This document shows positions 24,969 to 33,499 of a DNA stretch of 48,210 nt, piece by piece. The DNA comes from Pseudomonas fluorescens. Its GTDB lineage: Bacteria > Pseudomonadota > Gammaproteobacteria > Pseudomonadales > Pseudomonadaceae. Location of the stretch: assembly GCF_902497895.1 (NCBI RefSeq), contig NZ_CABVHQ010000048.1, forward strand, positions 1-48,210. The letters are read 5' to 3'. The notes beneath the pieces are model-generated. The model was not told the origin of the DNA. It saw only the letters and a program-made list of their open reading frames with translations, and did no database searches. The number at the start of each line of letters is the position of its first letter. Position 1 is the first letter of the stretch. A program made the position numbers and the translations under genes.

Positions 24969-25880
24969 TCAGGTATACAGTCGGGCCAGTTCTTCCTGGC
25001 AATGATCCACGAACAGCTGCACCGGTTTGGTCAGTTGCGCCCTTCTCAGCCACGCCGCGGACAAACCAGAGCCGGTTACGGTTTCGGCCAGCGGTACACA
25101 CACGACTTTCTGCCCGTCATAGGTGTATTCGGAAAACGGCTTGGTCACCAGGATCGAAAAGCCAAAACCCCGCCCGACCATCCCCCGCACCATCTCGATC
25201 GAAGGTGAGCTGAACACAATGTGCGGCCTCAGCCCACGCTCTTCAAAAATGCTCACGAAGTAAGTGCGACTCGGCACCACGTCCAACAAAATCATCGGCT
25301 CCAGTACCAGGTCATCCAGCGACACTTTCGCCTGCTGCGCAAAGCGATGGTCCGCCGGCAGCAAGGCATACGGCTGCTGCGGCGGCATCAGCGGCACCGT
25401 CTCGATCGTGCTGTCCAGGTCATGCTCGAACAGCATCGCCAGATCAATGCTGCCAGCGGTCAGTGCCTGCACCAATTCCTGCTGCTCGCCATCGCGAATC
25501 CGGATCTCCACACCGGGCCAGCGCTCTTTGAAACCAGCGATCAACCGCGGCAGGTACAACGGCGCCACCGTTTCAAAACAACCAATATCGATCTGCCCCG
25601 CCACCACATCGTTGTCCGCCAGCGCATTCTGCTCAAACTCATGAGCGACTCGCAGCAGCTCCAGTGCCTTTCGGTAAAACCGCGAACCGCTCGGCGTCAG
25701 CGAAACACCCTGGGCGTGATGCCGGATAAACAGCTGCACGCCAAAGCTTTCTTCAAGGTGTTTGATCGCGGTCGACACCGACGGCTGGGCGATATAAAGC
25801 TTGCGCGAGGCCTCCGCCACGCTGCCGCACTCGGCGGTGGTGACGAAATACCTGAGCTGTCGCAGGTTGTAAGCGGCCAT
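24969..25880 (-). CDS. LysR-family transcriptional regulator
   Basis: This 303-residue LysR protein has the N-terminal helix-turn-helix (YNLRQLRYFVTTAECGSVAE, then LYIAQPSVSTAIKHLEESFG) and an effector domain from about 90. The ATG at 25880 has GGAGGT close upstream; an ATG 11 codons earlier lacks one. It faces away from the NCS1 permease gene (26325), with a 440-base shared promoter region, and converges on the deacylase gene, so it probably controls both the permease and the monooxygenase group. The effector is likely the imported substrate or an early product. Confidence 0.9.
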   Translation of the reverse strand: MAAYNLRQLRYFVTTAECGSVAEASRKLYIAQPSVSTAIKHLEESFGVQLFIRHHAQGVSLTPSGSRFYRKALELLRVAHEFEQNALADNDVVAGQIDIGCFETVAPLYLPRLIAGFKERWPGVEIRIRDGEQQELVQALTAGSIDLAMLFEHDLDSTIETVPLMPPQQPYALLPADHRFAQQAKVSLDDLVLEPMILLDVVPSRTYFVSIFEERGLRPHIVFSSPSIEMVRGMVGRGFGFSILVTKPFSEYTYDGQKVVCVPLAETVTGSGLSAAWLRRAQLTKPVQLFVDHCQEELARLYT

Positions 25881-25985
25881 GGGGACCTCCAGAAAAGAGA
25901 ACATCAAGATCAAGGAATCGGCAGCTTCCGCACAACCTCATGGCTGCACACGGTCACTGTATTGACCGCGTGTAAACCCGATCCC

Positions 25986-26062
25986 GTAGGAGCTGCCGCA
26001 GGCTGCGATCTTTTTATTTTGCTTTTCAAGATCAAAAGATCGCAGCCTGCGGCAGCTCCTAC
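25986..26062. repeat. 29-bp perfect inverted repeat (REP-type)
   Basis: The arms 25986-26014 and 26034-26062 (GTAGGAGCTGCCGCAGGCTG type) are exact reverse complements with a 19-base loop. It lies in the divergent region between the LysR and permease genes and belongs to a different REP class from the GAGCGAGCTTGCTCGC elements. Confidence 0.85.
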
Positions 26063-26324
26063 AGGGATCGGCTTGGCGCACAATTCTGTGGCGCAGCCGT
26101 CGCAAAACCAGGCACCACGGAGGATCTGAGGCGACCCGCGACCAAGGTTGAACATACCGGAGCCACAAAACCCCCGGGCATATATTTTTTAAGGTTTGAA
26201 GCAACAAACTTACTAATTTATCTATCCCGACGCATTGCACATCATCGCTCCAACAAGAAAAGCGTCGTTCGCGCGGCGCTCACCGAAGTACGTCCACGTA
26301 CTCATCCTTGCCTTGGAGTTCGCC

Positions 26325-27740
26325 ATGGTCACCACAGCAACAACCTCCGCTCCGCTTATCGAAAAACACACGATTGGCTACGTGCCCCCCGAAGATCGCC
26401 ACGGAAAAGTCAGGGACCTGTTCACCCTCTGGTTCGGCGGCAACATCGCGCCGCTGCCCATCGTCACCGGCGCCCTGGGCGTGCAACTGTTTCAGCTGAA
26501 CCTGGTATGGGGCATCGTCGCCATTCTGGTCGGGCACCTGGTCGGCGGCGTGCTGATGGCCTTGCACTCGGCGCAAGGTCCACAGATGGGCATTCCGCAA
26601 ATGATCCAGAGCCGCGCCCAGTTCGGCTCCCTCGGCGCACTGCTGGTGGTGCTGATCGCCGGCATCATGTACATCGGCTTCTTCGCCTCCAACATCGTCC
26701 TCGCCGGCAAGTCCCTGCATGGCGTGGTCGACAGCGTGCCAGTGCCGGTGGGCATCGTCATCGGCGCCCTCGGTTCGGGCATCATCGGCATCATCGGCTA
26801 CCGCTTCATCCACGTGCTCAACCGCATCGGCACCTGGGTGCTGGGCATCGGCATCGTGCTGGGCTTCGGCTACATCCTGACCCACGTCCAGACCGCCGAC
26901 TTCCTCACCCGCGGCAGCTTCAACATCGCAGGCTGGCTGGCCACCGTATCCCTGGCCGCACTCTGGCAGATCGCCTTCGCACCCTACGTGTCTGACTACT
27001 CGCGCTACCTGCCGGAGGATGTGCCAGTCGCCGCCACGTTCTGGACCACCTACCTCGGCTCGGCACTCGGCTCCAGCCTGTCGTTCATCTTCGGCGCCGT
27101 CGCGGTACTGGCAACGCCCGTCGGCATGGACACCATGGACGCGGTAAAACTCGCCACCGGCTCCATCGGCCCATTGATGCTCGTGCTGTTCCTGCTCAGC
27201 GTCATCAGCCACAACGCCCTCAACCTGTACGGCGCCGTGCTGTCCATCATCACCCTGGTGCAGACCTTCGCCTACCGCTGGATTCCCACTGCCAAAAGTC
27301 GCGCCGTGATTTCGGTCATCGTCCTGGTCGCTTGCTGCTTCGCCGCGGTCGGCGCCTCCGCCGACTTCATCGGCCACTTCGTCGACATGGTGCTGGTGTT
27401 GCTGGTGGTCCTGGTGCCATGGACCGCGATCAACCTGATCGACTTCTACGCCATTCACAAAGGTCAGTACGACATCGACTCGATCTTCCAGGTCGATGGC
27501 GGGATCTATGGGCGGTACAACCCGCAGGCGCTGTTGGCCTATGCGATTGGTATTGCGGTGCAGATTCCGTTCATGAACACGCCGCTGTATGTCGGGCCGA
27601 TTTCGGCGCACATCAATGGGGCCGATTTGTCCTGGGTGGTGGGGTTGCTGGTGACTTCGCCGTTGTATTTCTGGTTGGCCAGCCGCGACAGCGCCTACAA
27701 GCGCCGGTTGACGACCGGGAAACTGGCCAACAGCATGTAA
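26325..27740 (+). CDS. NCS1-family nucleobase-type permease
   Basis: This 471-residue inner-membrane transporter with about twelve helices is of the NCS1 (cytosine permease/allantoin/hydantoin) family. Seen: the N-terminal IGYVPPEDRHGKVRDLFTLW followed by FGGNIAPLPIV, the AQGPQMGIPQMIQSRAQFG loop, and APYVSDYSRYLPEDV, which are NCS1 hallmarks. The start at 26325 has GGAG upstream. The family carries nucleobases, allantoin, hydantoins, thiamine or related heterocycles, so the substrate of the whole group is probably a nitrogen heterocycle or close relative. A strong terminator follows. Confidence 0.9.
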   Translation: MVTTATTSAPLIEKHTIGYVPPEDRHGKVRDLFTLWFGGNIAPLPIVTGALGVQLFQLNLVWGIVAILVGHLVGGVLMALHSAQGPQMGIPQMIQSRAQFGSLGALLVVLIAGIMYIGFFASNIVLAGKSLHGVVDSVPVPVGIVIGALGSGIIGIIGYRFIHVLNRIGTWVLGIGIVLGFGYILTHVQTADFLTRGSFNIAGWLATVSLAALWQIAFAPYVSDYSRYLPEDVPVAATFWTTYLGSALGSSLSFIFGAVAVLATPVGMDTMDAVKLATGSIGPLMLVLFLLSVISHNALNLYGAVLSIITLVQTFAYRWIPTAKSRAVISVIVLVACCFAAVGASADFIGHFVDMVLVLLVVLVPWTAINLIDFYAIHKGQYDIDSIFQVDGGIYGRYNPQALLAYAIGIAVQIPFMNTPLYVGPISAHINGADLSWVVGLLVTSPLYFWLASRDSAYKRRLTTGKLANSM

Positions 27741-27822
27741 CTGAAGCGCAATCCCTGTGGAAGCGAGCCTGCTCGCGATCAGGTTCTGACATTCAATATC
27801 AACGTTGATTGTCGCCCAAAGG

Positions 27823-27857
27823 ACAAAGCCCCGATGATTTGGGGCTTTGTTGTTTTT
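27823..27857 (+). terminator. Rho-independent terminator after the NCS1 permease
   Basis: Stem ACAAAGCCCC (27823-27832) and GGGGCTTTGT (27841-27850) with an eight-base loop, then a T-rich tail TGTTTTTG. It lies about 80 bases after the permease stop. Confidence 0.85.
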
Positions 27858-27928
27858 GAGCAGCCATTCCCGATCGGCATAGATACTGTCTTCACCCTCA
27901 CCTGTCTCTTGCGGATGTACACAGGTCA

Positions 27929-27954
27929 ACTGTGGGAGCGAGCTTGCTCGCGAT
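27929..27954 (+). repeat. Single REP sequence
   Basis: One 26-bp REP copy, identical to the right arm at 23051-23076. A diverged copy (TGGAAGCGAGCCTGCTCGCGAT) lies at about 27758-27779 in the same orientation. Confidence 0.8.
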
Positions 27955-27989
27955 GACGGCCTGGCAGCCAGCCTGGCTCTTGAGGGTGT

Positions 27990-28333
27990 ACATATCCACT
28001 TCTGCGGTAACGGGCACTAATGGTTCCGCCCTTACGGCGGGTCACTTTGGAAAAGAGCCGGAGTGCCGGCCCAGCCCAAAGTAACCAAAGGGCTCCTGCC
28101 CCTTTCGTTCGGCCCTTCGCCTAGGCTCAGGATGCCCTCGCTCCGGTCCTGCTCCGTGGGCCCGCCGCCATCGGCCATCCATGGCCGGGGGCGGCTAACC
28201 CGGCATCCATGCCGGGTTGCCCACTGCGCAGAACCGGAACGAAGCCTCTCGAGGGGGCGTGCACCGCAAAAGCAAAAGCGAGGCGGTCGACCGGCCGGCC
28301 TGTTTGTGTGGAGTGCGCGTGCGTCCTTGGCGC
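27990..28333. other. GC-rich intergenic region without a gene
   Basis: The open frames here are rich in proline, arginine and serine and have no ribosome-binding site; I recall this kind of sequence as a repeated intergenic block of Pseudomonas that yields spurious gene calls. It separates the permease terminator from the tandem repeat next to the helicase gene. Confidence 0.5.
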
Positions 28334-28395
28334 GATAAAAGGTGACGATAAAAGGTGACGATAAAAGGTGACGATAAAAAACGATAAAAGGTGAC
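28334..28395. repeat. 13-bp tandem repeat, GATAAAAGGTGAC
   Basis: The unit GATAAAAGGTGAC occurs three times without gap (28334-28346, 28347-28359, 28360-28372), then a broken copy (GATAAAAAAC, 28373-28382) and a fifth full copy (28383-28395). The block ends about 60 bases past the stop of the minus-strand helicase gene. The unit length and lack of spacers exclude a CRISPR array. Confidence 0.9.
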
Positions 28396-28454
28396 GGATC
28401 TATTTTTCAATAAATCCTTCACCTTTAGTTACCCGGTTACAACGGCCTCCCCCA

Positions 28455-31400
28455 TCAGCCAGAAGTAGACACCACCAGCCGGCCCTCTCTCAAATCCAAC
28501 CGTCTATCACGCACCAATTGCTCGATTCTTGCTTCCAATAACGCTGTCACCTTGGCCGTGGCGCGGCCAAAGCCAAGCAGTCTCAGGGCTCCAGAGATCG
28601 CATCGTCATGACTCATGGAAAACCCCGAGATGATGATTTCTATCAGCGCCTTGTCGAGCTCTTCCGGCGCGACCCACTCCAGTTTGCGTTCGGTGGACTC
28701 CCAATGCGCTCGGCTACGGATTACAACCGGACGATTCTCGACCAAGTGAAGAAATTCCCCACGGCGCAAAAAGTGTCTCTGCTTAATGCCCATGCCAATG
28801 GCGTCCTCCACGGCGGCAGTGATTCTTGACCCTTGCCGTGTCACCCCGAAAGCCTCCATGAGCCGTCGAGTGACCTCCGCTGAATGCACCGGCGATTCGA
28901 CATTCACCACTGTGCGGATCAACCGCAGCAGGTGTTCGGGCTGGTGTTGATGCAGTTCCACTTGGGTGGTCACTGCACAGAGCTGTACCTTTTCATAACG
29001 CTGGCTGGCAACCAGTTCGACTTCGGCAACGCTTTCGTCGCGAAGAATTTCATGCGCGGGTTCGATCAAAGTTTCTGTAACCGCGACGTTACGACGGTTG
29101 GTTATACGTTCGCGAGCCGCCTCGATCGCCGCCACTGTGCGGGTGATTTCTTGCTTGGGATTGCGGAACCAATCGGTACTCCAGATACGATGGAAGTTCC
29201 AGCCCAGGCCCTCAAGCACACCTTGGCGCAACCGATCGCGATCACGCGCAGAGCGCGAACTGTGATAGGCCGCACCATCGCATTCAACGGCCAGCACGTA
29301 TCGGCCTGGGAACTCGGGGTCTCTCACTGCGAGGTCAATGAAGTAACCGGCTGTGCCGACTTGCGGCTCTACCTGGTAGTCAAGATCACGCAAAGCCCGG
29401 ATAACCTCATCCTCAAAGGGCGAGTCAGTAGCCTTGCCGGTTTCCTTGGCGACTTCCAACTCGCCCGTTTCCGCGTATTTGAGGAAGTTTTTCAAGGCCC
29501 GTACGCCGTGTTTGGCGGTGGCATCAATGTCCAGCTCATCGCCCCGGAAGTTACAGAATACGCGCATTGCCAATTTGGCCCGCGTGATCAAAACATTGAG
29601 TCGGCGATGCCCGCCGTCTTTATTGAGCGGGCCAAATTCACGGGCGATACGACCGGATTCATTGCGGCCATAACCAATGCTGATGAAGATCACGTCACGC
29701 TCATCACCCTGAATGTTTTCAAGGTTTTTTACGAAAAACGGCTCGCTGCCCTGTGCGGTGAAAAATACTTCGGCCTGAGGTGTCTTACGCCGCAGCAACT
29801 CAACTTCAACGCTGATCAAATCCCGCTGTGGGACGCTAAATGCAGCCACCCCCAAAGAAAGTTCCGGCGTCTCCAACGCATGTTTCATCACCGCATGGGC
29901 GACTGCTTTGGCTTCGTCCTTGTTGGTTCGTGTGCGACCACGGTCATACAGTGCCTGTGGCAGGTAATCGAAGCTGACGCCTTTAGCGTGGAGATGCTGT
30001 CCAGCAGAAGGGAATACAACCAGCTTGCTGTCATAGAACTCAACGTTGGAGACGGCGATAAGTGATTCATGCCGGCTGCGGTAGTGCCAGCGCAGGTAGC
30101 GTTCCTGACTGCCCGCTGCCTTGAACAGACTGAGGATACTTTCGATGTCTGCGGTGGCGTCGTTCTCGTCATCAGGCGCGATGTCGCGGCTGAACAAGTC
30201 GCTAGGCGGCATCTGTTTGGTGTCACCTACCACCACCACTTGCTTGCCGCGCAATATCGCACCAAATGCATCGACGGCCTTGACTTGAGAAGCTTCGTCG
30301 AACACTACCACGTCGAAATCCAGCTTGCCTGGAGGCAGAAAGTTAGCGATGGACATGGGGCTCATCATGAAGACCGGCTTGATTTGCTGAATCGCCCGAC
30401 CAGCCTTGTCGATCAGCTGGCGAATTGGAATGTGCCGGCGCTTCTTATTCAGTTCTGCACGCAGTGTTGCCATTTCACCCGGCTGGTTCACATTGGGCAT
30501 GTTCTCCCAGACCTGGCGCGCCAAATACGTTTGAGCATGGTTCAACGAAGCAGCATCAAGTGCTTTGAACCTGGCGATCTGATGTTCGTGCTTGATGCGG
30601 TCAAATTGCTGTAGCGCTGGTTTTTCAGCGTAGGCCTTTTGCACAAGCCCCGAGTACCAGGAAAAGTCGAGGATGGCAGGTATCTGGTCGGGCGTTTCGC
30701 TGCGCAGGGCAATGTTTAGCAACTCGTCCAGTTGGGCCTGATGCACTTCGTCCGACAACACGTTGAAACGAGCCATCTGGTAAAGCGCGCCGAGGCTGGC
30801 CTGCCATAACTGCAAGCGTGCGCCCAAGGCAGACAGATCCAGGTTGCGCAGGGTTTGCGCGGTGTCATCCTGCATGCCGATGACTTCCAGACCCGCTAGC
30901 AATGCCTGATCAAGGCCAGCGAGATGTTCCTCGATATCACTGACCGTTTCCCCAAGCCCGCCGGCGTCCGTGTGACCCGCGAGGAATGCAATGATCCCTT
31001 GTGGTACATGGCCATTGCCGAGGTCTTCATAGAGCTGAACAACCCAGGTACTTACGCGGTCCAGTACTGCCCAGTCGGACTGCTGACGCTGCCATTGAGC
31101 ACCGAAAAGGGCACTGCCCAGCCCCTCATGTTGGTGATAAACCTTCTGGCTTTGTTGATAGGCCAGAACCGAGTCGACCAGAGTGAGCTGCTCGGTATTG
31201 CTGCCAGGCAGCGCGCCCTGTGCAAGCCCTTGCAAACGACTTTTGGCCGTGCGATAGCGCCCCGAAAATACCTTCCACCACTTGTCACCGTAGGCCAGCA
31301 GGTTCTGCCGAACCTCCAACAGATCCTGTTCCCACGCGGCCTCGATCAACTGAGTGCCGTGGTTGGCCTTGCACTGGCTCATGCGCTGGCCGGCATCGAG

Positions 31401-33224
31401 TAATTCGCGAATTGCATCGCGACGCAGCTGCCAGTCACCTGTACTCAGCTCCACGCCTTGCAAACGAGGCGCTTCGGCCGCCCGACTTGCAGCGCGGCAG
31501 ATGACAGCAACGTCCGCGAGGGTGGCCGGCTGGGTCAGCATCAGTCGAGTCGATAGCGCCTTGGCGGCAGCGTCCAGAGCGGCTAAATGCGCACTTGCCT
31601 GTTGCAACGCATCGTTCGCATTGTTCTGTTCAATGGGAGAGAAGTAAGTTCGCTTGCTTCCCCAGAACGGGTTTTGGTCCGGGCGCCCCATTTCCTTGAG
31701 ATGAAGTGTCAGTTCCTCAACCAACTCTCGGCGTTTCAGCTGATCGGTGTGGGTCCAGGACACCATTGGTGCGAAAGCAATCGTCGGCAACACACCGTAG
31801 CTGTGTTTGAGTTTGAGGTAACGACCCAGTATCTCGACAAAATCCATGCCGCTGGCACCTACAGTCGCACTCACTGCCGCACAGTAACGGTTCAAGTTGC
31901 CTTGCAGTTCCGCCAGGTTGGTCAGATCATCCGCGCCCACCTTAGTCAGCGGGCGGCCTTGTTCAAGCGTGCGCCCCAGCTCTTTGAGCACCGATAGCTT
32001 GGTCGACTTGTGGCTGTGCAATTCAAGCACCGCATCACCCAGGTGACATTCGTCGAGTCGACGTTTAACCACCTCAAGAGCGGCCATTTTTTCGGCTACG
32101 AACAACACGGTTTTTTTCTGGGCAATCAGTTCGGCGATGATGTTAGTGATGGTCTGTGACTTACCAGTGCCCGGCGGCCCCTGGATAACCAGGTTGGCGC
32201 CCTCTCGCACTTCGAGAATCGCTTCAGTCTGGCTACTGTCTGCATCTTTGACGAATCGCACTTCCCCAGGTTGGAGCACCGAGTCGATGTTTACATCCTC
32301 GGCATAGGCCGGCCGCTGGTCACCGAAGCCAGACCCCAGAAGCCGGTTGATTACCGGGTGGGCATCGGGCTGCTGGTCCTGCGGCCAACTCTTCGGGTCC
32401 AGATCCTTGAACATCAGGAACTTGCCGAACGAGAAGAACCCGAGCGCAGCCTCGTTTGTTGAAACCTTCCAGCGGGGTTGCTTGCTTACCAGATCCGTCA
32501 CTTCGGCATAAAAGCTGTCGAGACTACCTTCAGTGGCATCGAAGCGATCCTCACTGAACTCACAGGCCGCGAGGTCGAGACCAAAATCAGTCTTGAGCTT
32601 GGCGATCAACGACAAGTTGGGCATCAACTCGTCGCCGGAATGCCTCAGTTTGAAGGCATCCTTTGCACCGCTACGTTCGAGGGTCACCGGCAACAACATC
32701 AAGGGAGCCTTGCGCAGGGTTTCCGAGCTGTCCGCTTCGTACCAATGAAGGAAGCCCAGTGCCAGAAACAGAGTGTTTACCCCCTGCTCCTCGATAAAGC
32801 CTCGCGCCTCACTGTGAATCCTCAACAGCTGCAGAAAAAGGCGTTCCTCATCCAATGCCGTCTGCAGGCGCGTATCCGTATGCCGCCGCGCCCGACCCGA
32901 CTCGTCCACCTCATCGTCGACAATACTCGATTCGCCCAAGCCGTCGAGCTCATGCAACAGTAACTCATCAGTCGCTGCGTCCTGAGCGTCCGCTCCCTCG
33001 GGCGGCACCGCCTTCGCCAACGCCGCCAACTTCTGGCGCGCCATCGGCGAGAAACTCATGGCCTTCTCCTGCCGATAAAGCAGGTGGAATACCGACTCGG
33101 ACAGTTCATCCACCACCGCCAACGTCTTGGCTGAAGCGCGGAAGTTCAGCATGGTGTTGCGAAGGCCGATATCGAGCAGTTCCTTGCGGCTACCCTGCAG
33201 CTTTTGACTAATCCCAGAATTCAT
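28455..33224 (-). CDS. DUF4011/SF1 helicase/Vsr-like nuclease/DUF3320 protein, probable phage defence
   Basis: This 1589-residue protein is probably a nucleic-acid helicase-nuclease. Domain order: DUF4011-type N-terminus (about 10-300, RKELLDIGLRNTMLNF), SF1 helicase with Walker A GPPGTGKSQT (349-358), Walker B VVFDEASQ (near 975), GDTKQMPPS, and C-terminal helicase motifs (GDERDVIFISIGYG, LNVLITRAK near 1170-1215), a Vsr/PD-(D/E)xK-like nuclease (about 1265-1355, FIDLAVRD, VECDGAAYHSSRSARDRDRL), and a DUF3320-type part (about 1420-1480). This order matches a single-gene defence family reported in systematic surveys as DUF4011-helicase-Vsr (Hhe). All motifs look intact. It stands alone between the REP-rich region and an aromatic island. 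Confidence 0.88.
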   Translation of the reverse strand: MNSGISQKLQGSRKELLDIGLRNTMLNFRASAKTLAVVDELSESVFHLLYRQEKAMSFSPMARQKLAALAKAVPPEGADAQDAATDELLLHELDGLGESSIVDDEVDESGRARRHTDTRLQTALDEERLFLQLLRIHSEARGFIEEQGVNTLFLALGFLHWYEADSSETLRKAPLMLLPVTLERSGAKDAFKLRHSGDELMPNLSLIAKLKTDFGLDLAACEFSEDRFDATEGSLDSFYAEVTDLVSKQPRWKVSTNEAALGFFSFGKFLMFKDLDPKSWPQDQQPDAHPVINRLLGSGFGDQRPAYAEDVNIDSVLQPGEVRFVKDADSSQTEAILEVREGANLVIQGPPGTGKSQTITNIIAELIAQKKTVLFVAEKMAALEVVKRRLDECHLGDAVLELHSHKSTKLSVLKELGRTLEQGRPLTKVGADDLTNLAELQGNLNRYCAAVSATVGASGMDFVEILGRYLKLKHSYGVLPTIAFAPMVSWTHTDQLKRRELVEELTLHLKEMGRPDQNPFWGSKRTYFSPIEQNNANDALQQASAHLAALDAAAKALSTRLMLTQPATLADVAVICRAASRAAEAPRLQGVELSTGDWQLRRDAIRELLDAGQRMSQCKANHGTQLIEAAWEQDLLEVRQNLLAYGDKWWKVFSGRYRTAKSRLQGLAQGALPGSNTEQLTLVDSVLAYQQSQKVYHQHEGLGSALFGAQWQRQQSDWAVLDRVSTWVVQLYEDLGNGHVPQGIIAFLAGHTDAGGLGETVSDIEEHLAGLDQALLAGLEVIGMQDDTAQTLRNLDLSALGARLQLWQASLGALYQMARFNVLSDEVHQAQLDELLNIALRSETPDQIPAILDFSWYSGLVQKAYAEKPALQQFDRIKHEHQIARFKALDAASLNHAQTYLARQVWENMPNVNQPGEMATLRAELNKKRRHIPIRQLIDKAGRAIQQIKPVFMMSPMSIANFLPPGKLDFDVVVFDEASQVKAVDAFGAILRGKQVVVVGDTKQMPPSDLFSRDIAPDDENDATADIESILSLFKAAGSQERYLRWHYRSRHESLIAVSNVEFYDSKLVVFPSAGQHLHAKGVSFDYLPQALYDRGRTRTNKDEAKAVAHAVMKHALETPELSLGVAAFSVPQRDLISVEVELLRRKTPQAEVFFTAQGSEPFFVKNLENIQGDERDVIFISIGYGRNESGRIAREFGPLNKDGGHRRLNVLITRAKLAMRVFCNFRGDELDIDATAKHGVRALKNFLKYAETGELEVAKETGKATDSPFEDEVIRALRDLDYQVEPQVGTAGYFIDLAVRDPEFPGRYVLAVECDGAAYHSSRSARDRDRLRQGVLEGLGWNFHRIWSTDWFRNPKQEITRTVAAIEAARERITNRRNVAVTETLIEPAHEILRDESVAEVELVASQRYEKVQLCAVTTQVELHQHQPEHLLRLIRTVVNVESPVHSAEVTRRLMEAFGVTRQGSRITAAVEDAIGMGIKQRHFLRRGEFLHLVENRPVVIRSRAHWESTERKLEWVAPEELDKALIEIIISGFSMSHDDAISGALRLLGFGRATAKVTALLEARIEQLVRDRRLDLREGRLVVSTSG

Positions 33225-33499
33225 GAGGCTCTCTTGAAACGCGGTCGAGACGGGAAACGAAACAGATTTCCATCAATTAACGGCACAAACGCGGATCATG
33301 AACGACGATCAACGCCATCACAACGGACTAATGGTGCCTATAGAACTATTTTTCATTCAGCACTCTGCCCATCATACCTCTTAGGTATCGTACAGCACCC
33401 GAATGATATTAGACCCTGGCGGGCGCCGCACTTAGCCTGTGACTCGGCAGGCTTTGCTTGCGCACAAAAATTATAAAAATGCCTTTGATCGGAGCAGCC

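Noticed and set aside
26280..27929. A 549-codon open frame antisense to the NCS1 permease gene
   Set aside because: It mirrors a GC-rich gene, is full of H, D, Q and E, has no ribosome-binding site or domain, and the sense frame is a clear transporter.
28063..28338. A 91-codon frame with Pro, Arg and Ser
   Set aside because: Lies in a repeated GC-rich intergenic block, without ribosome-binding site or domain.
28334..28395. CRISPR array
   Set aside because: The 13-bp units are directly adjacent with no spacers, and no cas gene is present.
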